From NCBI RefSeq assembly GCF_958295425.1, contig NC_081136.1:2939811-3003810 (forward strand): a stretch of DNA of 64,000 nt. Direction: 5' to 3'. Under the pieces are notes generated by a model. It had not been told where the DNA came from and searched no databases. It worked only from the letters and a program-made list of their open reading frames with translations. Positions 12,688 to 25,082 of the stretch are shown here, in pieces (positions within the stretch are counted from its first letter, which is position 1; every line of letters starts with the position of its first letter). A program made the position numbers and the translations under genes. This stretch comes from Solea solea (taxonomy: Eukaryota; Chordata; Actinopteri; Pleuronectiformes; Soleidae).

Positions 12688-15600
12688 ATATGACTCTTTT
12701 GTCAAAATGTGGACGACATACTAAAGACTGACTTTTTAGTCAAAATTTAGACTTACTAAAGTATGACTTTTGTCAAAATTTGGACGACATACTAAAGTAT
12801 GACTTTTTTGGTCCACATACTATAGTATGACTTTTTTGTCTCATTTTGGACGACATACTATACTATGACTTTTTTGTCTCATTTTGGACGACCTACTATA
12901 CTATGACTTTTTTGTCTCATTTTGGACGACATACTATACTATGACTTTTTTGTCTCATTTTGGACAGCATACTATACTATGACCTTTTTGTCTCATTTTG
13001 GACGACATACTATACTATGACTTTTTTGAGTGATTTTTGGACTACCTACTATACCATGACTTTTTTGTCTCATTTTGGACGGCATACTATACTATGACTT
13101 TTTTGTCTCATTTTGGACGACATATTATACTATGACTTTTTTGTCTCATTTTGGACGACCTACTATACTATGACTTTTTTGTCTCATTTTGGACGACATA
13201 CTATACTATGACATTTTTTGGTGATTTTGGACGACATACTATACTATGACATTTTTGAGTGATTTTGGACGACATACTATACTATGACTTTTTTGAGTGA
13301 TTTTTGGACGATATACTATACTATGACTTTTTTGTCTCATTTTGGACGACATACTATACTATGACTTTTTTGTCTCATTTTGGACGACCTACTATACTTT
13401 GACTTTTTTGTCTCATTTTGGACGACCTACTATACTATGACATTTTGGTGTCATTTTGGACAACATACTATACTATGACATTTTTTGGTGATTTTGGACG
13501 ACATACTATACTATGACATTTTTGAGTGATTTTGGACGACATACTATACTATGACTTTTTTGAGTGATTTTTGGACGACATACTATACTATGACTTTTTT
13601 GTCTCATTTTGGACGACCTACTATACTATGACTTTTTTGTCTCATTTTGGACGACATACTATACTAGGACTTTTTTGTCTCATTTTGGACGACATACTAT
13701 ACTATGACTTTTTTGTCTCATTTTGGACGACATACTATACTATGACTTTTTTGTCTCATTTTGGACGACCTACTATACTTTGACTTTTTTGTCTCATTTT
13801 GGAAGACATACTATACTATGACTTTTTTGTCTCATTTTGGACGACATACAATACTTTGACTTTTTTGTCTCATTTTGGACGACATACTATACTATGACTT
13901 TTTTGTCTCATTTTGGACGACATACTATACTATGACTTTTTTGAGTGATTTTTGGACGACATACTATACTATGACTTTTTTGAGTGATTTTTGGACGACA
14001 TACTATACTATGACTTTTTTGTCTCATTTTGGACGACATACTATACTATGACTTTTTTGTCTCATTTTGGACAACATACTATACTAGGACTTTTTTGTCT
14101 CATTTTGGACGACATACTATACTATGACTTTTTTGTCTCATTTTGGACGACATACTATACTATGACTTTTTTGTCTCATTTTGGACGACCTACTATACTT
14201 TTTTTTGTCTCATTTTGGACGACCTACTATACTATGACCTTTTTGTCTCATTTTGGACGACATACTATACTATGACATTTTGGTGTCATTTTGGACAACA
14301 TACTATACTATGACTTTTTTGAGTGATTTTTGGACGACATACTATACTATGACATTTTTGAGTGATTTTGGACGACATACTATAGTATGACATTTTTGAG
14401 TGATTTTGGACGACATACATACTATGACATTTTTGAGTCATTTTGGATGACATACTATACTATGACTTTTTTGAGTGATTTTTGGACGACATACTATACT
14501 ATGACTTTTTTGTCTCATTTTGGACGACCTACTATACTATGACATTTTGGTGTCATTTTGGACGACATACTATACTATGACATTTTTGTGTGATTTTGGA
14601 CGACATACTATACTATGACTTTTTTGAGTGATTTTTGGACGACATACTATACTATGACATTTTGATGTCATTTTGGACGACATACTATACTATGACTTTT
14701 TTGTCTCATTTTGGACGACCTACTATACTTTGACTTTTTTGTCTCATTTTTGACGACATACTATACTATGACTTTTTTGTCTCATTTTGGACGACCTACT
14801 ATCCTATGACATTTTGGTGTCATTTTGGACGACATACTATACTATGACATTTTTGTGTGATTTTGGACGACATACTATACTATGACTTTTTTGAGTGATT
14901 TTTGGACGACATACTATGCTATGACATTTTTGGCCAATTTTGGACGACATACTATACTATGACATTTTTGAGTGATTTTGGACGACATACTATACTATGA
15001 CATTTTTGAGTGATTTTGGACGACAAACTATACTATGACATTTTGATGTCATTTTGGACGACATACTATACTATGACATTTTTGAGTAATTTTGGACGAC
15101 ATACTAAACTATAACATTTTGATGTCATATTGGACGACATACTATACTATGACATTTTCGAGAGATTTTGGACGACATACTAAACTATGACATTTTTGAG
15201 AGATTTTGGACGACATACTATACTATGACATTTTTGAGTGATTTTGGACGACATACTATACTATGACATTTTTGGCCAATTTTGGACGACATACTATACT
15301 ATGACATTTTTGGCCAATTTTGGACGACATACTATACTATGACATTTTTGAGTGATTTTGGAGGACATACTATACTGACATTTTTGAGAGATTTTGGACG
15401 ACATACATACTATGACATTTTTGAGTCATTTTGGATGACATACTATACTATGACTTTTTTGAGTGATTTTTGGACGACATACTATACTATGACTTTTTTG
15501 TCTCATTTTGGACGACATACTATACTATGACATTTTGGTGTCATTTTGGACGACATACTATACTATGACATTTTGATGTCATTTTGGACGACATACTATA

Positions 15601-18600
15601 CTATGACATTTTTTAGTGATTTTGGACGACATACTATACTATGACATTTTGATGTCATTTTGGACGACATACTATACTATGACATTTTTGAGTGATTTTG
15701 GAGGACATACTATACTGACATTTTTGAGAGATTTTGGACGACATACTATACTATGACATTTTTTAGTGATTTTGGACGACATACTATACTATGACTTTTT
15801 TGTCTCATTTTGGACGACATACTATACTATGACATTTTGATGTCATTTTGGACGACATACTATACTATGACATTTTTGAGTGATTTTGGACGACATACTA
15901 TACTATGACATTTTGATGTCATTTTAGACGACATACTAAACTATGACATTTTGGTGTCATTTTAGACGACATACTATACTAGGACATTTTTGAGAGATTT
16001 TGGACGACATACTATACTATGACATTTTAGGCCAATTTTGGACGACATACTATACTATGACATTTTTGGCCAATTTTGGACGACATACTAAACTATGACA
16101 TTTTGATGTCATTTTGGACGACATACTATACTAGGACATTTTTGAGAGATTTTGGACGACATACTATACTATGACATTTTAGGCCAATTTTGGACGACAT
16201 ACTATACTATGACATTTTTGGCCAATTTTGGACGACATACTATACTATGACATTTTTGGCCAATTTTGGACGACATACTATACTATGACATTTTTGGCCA
16301 ACATACTATACTATGACATTTTTGGCCAACATACTATACTATGACATTTTTGGCCAATTTTGGACGACATACTATACTATGACATTTTTGAGTGATTTTG
16401 GACGACATACTATACTATGACATTTTTGAGTGATTTTGGACGACATACTATACTATGACATTTTTGAGTGATTTTGGACGACATACTATACTATGACATT
16501 TTTGAATGATTTTGGACGACATACTAAACTATGATATTTTTTAGTGATTTTCGACGACATACTATACTATGACATTTTTGAGTGATTTTGGACGACATAC
16601 TATACTATGACATTTTTGAGAGATTTTGGACGACATACTATACTATGACATTTTTGAGTGATTTTGGACGACATACTATACTATGACATTTTTGGCCAAT
16701 TTTGGCCAACATACTATACTATGACATTTTTGGCCAATTTTGGACGACATACTATACTATGACATTTTTGAGTGCTTTTGCACGACATACTATACTATGA
16801 CATTTTTGAGTGATTTTGGACGACATACTATACTATGACAATTTTGAGTTATTTTGGACAACATACTAAACTATGACATTTTTGAGAGATTTTGGACGAC
16901 ATACTATACTATGACATTTTTGAGTGATTTTGGACGACATACTATACTATGACATTTTTGAGTGAATTTGGACGACATACTATACTATGACATTTTTGGC
17001 CAATTTTGGACGACATACTAAACTATGACATTTTTGGCCAAATTTGGACGACATACTATACTATGACATTTTTGAGTGATTTTGGAGGACATACTATACT
17101 ATGACATTTTTGGGCGATTTTGGACGACATACTAAACTATGACAATATTGAGAGATTTTGGACGACATACTATACTATGACATTTTTGAGTGATTTTGGA
17201 CGACATACTATACTATGACATTTTGATGTCATTTTGGACGACATACTATACTATGACATTTTAGGCCAATTTTGGACGTACTATACTATGACATTTTAGG
17301 CCAATTTTGGACGACATACTATACTATGACATTTTTGGCCAATTTTGGACAACATACTGAACTATGACATTTTTGAGTGATTTTGGACGACATACTATAC
17401 TATGACATTTTTGGCCAATTTTGGACGACATACTAAACTATGACATTTTGATGTCATTTTGGACGACATACTATACTATGACATTTTTGAGTGATTTTGG
17501 ACGACATACTATACTATGACATTTTTGAGTGATTTTGGACGACATACTATACTATGACATTTTTGGCCAATTTTGGACGACATACTAAACTATGACATTT
17601 TGATGTCATTTTGGACGACATACTAAACTATGACATTTTGATGTCATTTTGGACGACATACTATACTATGACATTTTTGAGAGATTTTGGACGACATACT
17701 ATACTATGACATTTTAGGCCAATTTTGGACGACATACTATACTATGACATTTTAGGCCAATTTTGGACGACATACTATATACTATGACATTTTTGGCCAA
17801 TTTTGGACGACATACTATACTATGACATTTTTGAGTGATTTTGGACGACATACTAAACTATGACATTTTGATGTCATTTTGGACGACATACTATACTATG
17901 AAATTTTTTAGTGATTTTGGACGACATACTATACTATGACATTTTTGGGCGATTTTGGACGACATACTATACTATGACATTTTTGGGCGATTTTGGACGA
18001 CATACTATACTATGACATTTTTGAGTGATTTTGGACAACATACTGAACTATGACATTTTTGAGTGATTTTGGACGACATACTATACTATGACATTTTTGA
18101 GTGATTTTGGACGACATACTATACTATGACATTTTTGAGTGATTTTGGACGACATACTATACTATGACATTTTTGAGTGAATTTGGACGACATACTATAC
18201 TATGACATTTTTTGGCCAATTTTGGACGACATACTAAACTATGACATTTTTGGCCAAATTTGGACGACATACTATACTATGACATTTTTGAGTGATTTTG
18301 GAGGACATACTATACTATGACATTTTTGGGCGATTTTGGACGACATACTATACTATGACATTTTTGAGTGATTTTGGACAACATACTAAACTATGACAAT
18401 ATTGAGAGATTCTGGACGACATACTATACTATGACATTTTTGAGTGATTTTGGACGACATACTATACTATGACATTTTGATGTCATTTTGGACGACATAC
18501 TATACTATGACATTTTAGGCCAATTTTGGACGTACTATACTATGACATTTTAGGCCAATTTTGGACGACATACTATACTATGACATTTTTGGCCAATTTT

Positions 18601-19450
18601 GGACAACATACTGAACTATGACATTTTTGAGTGATTTTGGACGACATACTATACTATGACATTTTTGAGTGATTTTGGACGACATACTATACTATGACAT
18701 TTTTGAGTGATTTTGCACGACATACTATACTATGACATTTTTGAGAGATTTTGGACGACATACTATACTATGACATTTTTGGCCAATTTTGGACGACATA
18801 CTAAACTATGACATTTTGATGTCATTTTGGACGACATACTATACTAAGACATTTTTGAGTGATTTTGGACGACATACTATACTATGACATTTTTGAGTGA
18901 TTTTGGACGACATACTATACTATGACATTTTTGGCCAATTTTGGACGACATACTAAACTATGACATTTTGATGTCATTTTGGACGACATACTATACTATG
19001 ACATTTTTGAGAGATTTTGGACGACATACTATACCATGACATTTTTGAGTGATTTTGGACGACATACTAAACTATAACATTTTGATGTCATTTTGGACGA
19101 CATACTATACTATGACATTTTTGAGAGATTTTGGACGACATACTATACTATGACATTTTTTAGTGATTTTGGACGACATACTATACTATGACATTTTTGG
19201 GCGATTTTGGACGACATACTATACTATGACATTTTTGAGTGATTTTGGACGACATACTATACTATGACATTTTTGAGAGATTTTGGACGACATACTAAAC
19301 TATGACATTTTTGTCTCATTTTGGACGACATACTATACTATGACTTTTTTGTCAAAATTTGGACGACATACTAAAGTATGACTTATTTGTCAAAATTTGG
19401 ACAACATATTCAAGTATGACTTTTTTCACTAATTTTGGACAACATACGTC
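12688..19450. repeat. Large 38-bp minisatellite array (about 178 copies)
   Basis: About 6.76 kb of head-to-tail units, mostly 38 bp (some 37 or 39). Each has a conserved core GGACGACATACTATACTATG, then a T-run and a variable half ending in ATTTT. Variant halves include TCTCATTTT and GAGTGATTTTT (dominant to about 14.4 kb) and GAGTGATTTT, GAGAGATTTT, GGCCAATTTT and GATGTCATTTT (further right). Higher-order periods of 420 bp on the left (11 units) and 1,254 bp on the right (33 units) are visible. Long ORFs in the array arise because the unit has few stops, and they are not genes. The array lies between the 5' end of tspan9 and the 3' end of elapor2. Copy number in an assembly may be collapsed or expanded. 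Confidence 0.97.
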
Positions 19451-19878
19451 TTTGACACACGTCAGGCATGCTGTAATGAGTGTTTACTGTTGGGTTAGGG
19501 TTAGGGTCCATGTATCCACACACAAATCCCAAAGCCAAATAGGAATTTAATAAAGGTTCATCATCATAACATTGATATAAATACATCACTCTGAACAGAA
19601 ATGACCAAATAAAAATACAAAATATACAAAAACATGAAAGCATTTTTTCAGCTGTGGCCCTGGCGCATCCATGGCCTTGAAGCAGGAGATTGTTTCCTGT
19701 GTAATTCTACAAAAAGCCAGTGTCAAAATATCCAAGCAGGCAGCCATTCCCAAGTAAACGCCGCTGGGATCTGTATCTGTGCCCATCAGAGTGATGGGGG
19801 ACAAAGGACACACGAGATGGACAGTGACATGAGCACTGAATGTTCCTCCATTATTTACTCGGTCTGCTGGTTTCTGTT
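19451..19878 (-). other. elapor2 3'UTR and array-proximal flank
   Basis: The region between the array and the elapor2 stop has a telomere-like 15-mer (GGGTTAGGGTTAGGG, about 19,493-19,507). On the minus strand it has ATTAAA at 19,551-19,546, a plausible poly(A) signal for elapor2. No other gene was recognised, and the ORFs here have no family resemblance. Confidence 0.5.
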
Positions 19879-20548
19879 TTATCCTAAAATCCATCGATCA
19901 GAGTGGGAGGAGTTCAGCTGCACTGACTCGCTGCTCTCTCCACCCTCGTGCTGAAAGATAGAAATACATCATCTAGTAAACTGCTATACGACAGAAGTAT
20001 AATTATATACACACAGCTTTAAATAAAGCTGACACTGACTTTGTTAGCGATGGCTCGGAGTTTCCCCAGCAGTGTCGGTTTCTGGGCGTAGACCACGTCG
20101 TCATCAGGCTCCTCCCCCTCAGCAAGACCACAGCTGTCTGCAGCCGGCAGCTCACACTCCTTGTTGGCTGACATCACCAGACGAGAGTACTTGTACTCCA
20201 GCCTGTGCACAAACAACAAGATAGCAAAATATGGTCAAAAAGTCATACTTTCATATGTCGCCCAAATTTTTACAGTAAAAAAGTAATACGTCATTGTTTA
20301 GTATGTCGTCCAAACGTGTCTCACCTCTTATTTTTCTTCCAGAAATAACACGTGAGTGACACGAGCAGCGCCGCCACAAAGGCTCCGCCTCCGATGCCGA
20401 CCTTCAGCCACAGGGCCACGGCCTCGCAGGGGGCGGAGCTTCTGGGAGGCAAAGACACGCCCTTGGTGCACAGCTTTGGCTCGTTCCACACGTACAGGGT
20501 TTCCTGAGGACAGAAGTGAGAAGAAGTCGTCTTCAGTGTGAACACTGA

Positions 20549-20594
<46 letters not shown>

Positions 20595-21030
20595 CTGCAC
20601 TCCTCTCTTACACACTCCCTCTATCTGGTGATAATCGTCCTTGGTGCAGCGTGGACAGGCGGTGGCGCTCTCCCACAGGAAGTGGAACGTACATCCATCA
20701 CATGTTCCTGCAGGACAGATGCTACACACACATATTATAACATTTATGTGTGTTGTTTTGTACTTAAATGTAATTTTAATACATTTCCGACACCTGTCTT
20801 TAGTTAGTTAGTTAGTGAGTTAACCAGTTGAGGACACACAGACACAGAGTTGTCTCTTACGTGGGCACAGAGACGTCTCCTCGCTCAGATTTCTCTGGGT
20901 CACAGCGAACAGTGATGACTGAACTACGACCCTGGTCACATGACGCTGTCGCCTGCGACGACCTGAAGGTGAAACACTGTTACTGTTATTGTTGTTGTTG
21001 TCATGACGTCATAAAACAAACATGTAAACA

Positions 21031-21071
<41 letters not shown>

Positions 21072-24000
21072 TGGCTGCACCTGTAGAAGAAGTTGATGTC
21101 AGGGACGTCCCTGGAGTTTTCTGGGAAAAGGTCGGGTTTGGCGTTCATGCCGTCCAGAACCGTCTCTGCCGTCGCTCCTGGGAAAAGAAATAAATAAAGA
21201 GAGACACGCGTGTTAAATGCAACACGGCTCACATTAAAGGGACAGTTCTGGGTTTGTTGTTATGAAGCACAGGGGGAAAAAAAACAAGTTTCGACACTTA
21301 ACAGGAAGATGAAGTTGGACGAACGTACCGATGAACGTGTCGGCGAGGCTGATGGACTGCGAGGAGATGGCTCCCCTGAAGCCGCGTCCGTCGGCCGGGA
21401 TGATGGTGGACTGACAGATGAAGCTGTCCACCGCGCTGACCAACTGCGCCGCGTCGCTCTGCTCGTCTTTGCTGGACACGTCGGTGACGTTGTCGGTGCA
21501 GATCGCCGCTCGCCTCCCCTGCGGCGGAAGCGGACGTTGCTATGGTTACGCATTATATTCTAATACACCCTGTGGCTGTTTAGCACACTGAGATTGTCAT
21601 TGGGACAGCGTGGGATTAAATCTGATTTGTTTGACCTTCAAAGATGCGCAAGCTATGAAAAATGTCAGTTTGTGTTGAATTAATGTCACGTGACAGACAC
21701 ACACACACAGACGCACTTGATTGTTGTTTTTACATTTACACAGTAGATTAAATATAATTTTATTTTTTTGGATTTATTTTTAATTAATATTTTTGTCAAA
21801 TATAGTTATTTATTTATATCTAATTCTGACTTTTTTGTCCCTCAGAATTCATGCTGTTTTATTTCTACTTATGTGGCACTAATACTCTTCCCTAAGAAAG
21901 CCATATCTTTACTAGTTTAACTAATTCATTAGTAATTTACCAATCAATTCCAGCTGTTGGGTCACAATCTCCTTCAAATTTCATGAAATTCAAACATCCA
22001 AACCCTTTTCTTTGGCTCTTTTTACACATTTTACAATATTCAACTCTTTTATTCTGAAATTTCCTTCCACTGAAAATGAACGGAACCCTCAAGAACGTAC
22101 AGTAAATGATATGTTCATAAATAAAACAGTAAAAAAAAGTGAAATCAAGAAAAAGGCAACGCTATAGTTGGGAATGCTGACTCAGCATTTTCTCAGGAAA
22201 TGGACACGTTCCAGTTCTATTTTTGTTTCATTTAAACTACGACTAAAACGTGAGTCTCACCTCGTGTCCACAGAGGCTGATGTTGAACAGGTGAAGGTAT
22301 TTTGTGCCTTTAGACGTGAAACTGGGGCCGATGGTCAGCGAGACCACGGCGCTCAGAGCGCTGAGGTCAAAGGTCAGAGTGCGGTTGTTCTCCGTGTGGG
22401 AGAAGAGGCAGTCGCTGTAGCAACGAGAGTGTTCCTGAAATACACACAGATACACAACTTAAATCACCACTGAGGTGAAAATGCTGTCAAGTGCCACAAG
22501 GGGGCGCAAGTCTGCGTCTTTCGCCATAATCTTATTTCAAATTAATTTGAATTTTAACATTTTGTTTTGGTAATAAAAGCAAAAGCAATTTATGTAACTT
22601 TAGTAACATTTTTTAATGCTAATAACATTTTACGACTCTTTTTTTAAAACTTCAGGTCATTCATGTCACATTAGTAACATGTTTTCTTAATTTTGTTTTG
22701 TAATTTAGCAAAATATGTTGAAAAAAAATGAAAAGAAATCCTGTATTTATGTAATAAAATAAAAATGGATGTTGGTTTTTTTTTTTTTATTATTTTTATT
22801 TACTTTTAATTAAAAGTTTTTTATTATAAAGTCATTTTAATTATTTCAAAATAACTTTATATTAAATTTAAGAAAAACATTTTTCCTTGACCAATTATTT
22901 TGGTCAAGGAAAATAGTGACTTTTTTTTTCACATCATCACATATTACATTAAAATCTAAATTAAAACAAATTTCATGTCGTTATTCAATAAAAGTCGATT
23001 CAAAAACGGTTTAAAAACATATCTCCAAAAATCACCACAATTCTCAAAAATGTAATCCAAATCAGAAAAGCTGGTTTATCCACACGACGTGTCCTCACCT
23101 TGGTGCTGACGCTCGCGGGTCCACACGCGACGCACGCGTCCTCCCCGTACGTGTGCCGCCCCGTCAGGTGCGTGTTGCGCGGACACTCCTGGCACCGGTT
23201 GGTGTCTCTGTCGATGTAGAAGCCCGGCGGGCAGGGGACGCACGACGAGCTGGGACGCCGCGAGTTCTCGGGCACCAGGGCGCAGGCGCGGCACGCCGAC
23301 GCCACGCCGTCCACCACGTTGGTCACGCTGATGGAGTAGAGCTTCACCGCGTCACTGACGTGACGTCGCAACTGCGCAGAAACACGGACACGTGGATTAT
23401 TTTAAAGATAACAAACGAATATTTGAACAAATAACTTCCAAAAGACGACTGGTAAATGAATCATAAACTCATAAACGTGAGCTTAAAGTTTTGAGAAAGT
23501 TGGGAAAATTCTTCAAATTTGTGGGAGGGACCGCAAAAAAATCTCCCGTGAGCCACCTGTGGGTCCCAACCCAGACTTTTGACAGCCACTAATTTGTAAC
23601 ACAACTTTCACAGTCAGCACTTTTAGCAGCAGTGACTGAAAAGGAACCTGAATAATTAATGTAGTATTTTAAGGTTATAAAAGAGTGGAAACTAAGGCGG
23701 AATAAAGTTTGAGGAAAAAAAAAATACAAAAATTATACTCAACTATTTCCAATTTTAATCCTTAAATTTGCAAATAACACCAGCACATTTGTATTAAACC
23801 TGTTTTTAAAAAGTTAAAATGCAAAATTTGACCTTATCATTCGGGTTTACGTATGTCTTAGAGTGAGTAATGTGTTTTAGCTTATGTTTCTGTTTTTAAA
23901 TATTCTCTCTTATTGTAAGTTAGGTTAAAAACAACAACAAATAAATAAATAAAATCGGTAAACGCTCACGTCTGCTGCGCGGTTGGTCCTCTGAAAGGCC

Positions 24001-25047
24001 CACGTGTACGTGACCGAGGCGTTCCTCGTCATGCTGTGCGAGTACGACTGTTTCTGTTTGCCGCCCTGCCACGACTCCACCACCGTCGTGCTCTTCCTGT
24101 TCACGTCCTGCAGGGGGCGGCGTCACAACAACAACAACAACAACAACAAACGCACACTGTGAATCACAGGGTTGAGATTATGTGTGAGATTAGCAGTGAG
24201 ACACACACACACACGCACCATCATGAAGTAGAGCTCGCAGTCGGCCGAGCAGATCGTCTCGAACACGAAGGTGATGCGACCGAACTCGCCGCCCGTCATT
24301 CCTGAGAGAGAGGCGGGGACTCTGACAACACACACACACACACATTAGTGCTGGGCAGTATATGTATGAATGAATGAATGAATGAATGAGGAGACTCACT
24401 TAAAGCCGGGCACGTGAAGACTGAGGATGAGATAGTCGTTGTCTGAACTTCCTGCTCCGCTGCGAACGTGATCACCTGCTACTTCCCAACCTGAGCGGAA
24501 GACAACGACGCGTTAAAGCTGAGCTACGCGACTTTTACTGAGCTTTAACAAATAAACACGTGTTTAAACTGGTGAAGATCAGGTTTCAGGGTCTAAAGCA
24601 GGGTTTCTAAATCCGGGTCCTGGACTTTAGAAGATTCACTTCCTGACTTCCTCACTGTCTGCTGCCTTTAGTAGTTAGTTTCAACTAACTAATGACTAAT
24701 AAGAAAACATTCTAACTAGAGTGATTTAATAACTAACTAACCAATAAGAGCATAACTAACTAACAAATATTTTATTTACACCAAATCACTTCATTATTAC
24801 TAGTTAGTGGTGGCAAGGTTAAGACAGTTAGTTATAGTTAGTTAGTGATGAGATTTAGTTTCTCTCATTGGTTAGTTCAGTCAGTAGTTAGTGAGTTAGT
24901 TGTTGAGGTCTTACCGTTCATTTCGTCACATTTGGAGTTTCCCACGTTGAAACATGACGTCTTCATGTTCGCAGGAAGAACGTTCCACCATTTATACTCG
25001 TAACCTAAGACGGGCTCTGTCCCTGCAGGACACTGGACACACACTGA

Positions 25048-25082
<35 letters not shown>

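Noticed and set aside
13571..15530. Open frames of 70-94 codons inside the 38-bp array
   Set aside because: They only reflect a repeat unit with few stop codons; the peptides repeat the unit and frames change with unit length.
12688..19450. CRISPR-like regular repeats
   Set aside because: Units are contiguous with no unique spacers, and the surroundings are vertebrate genes.
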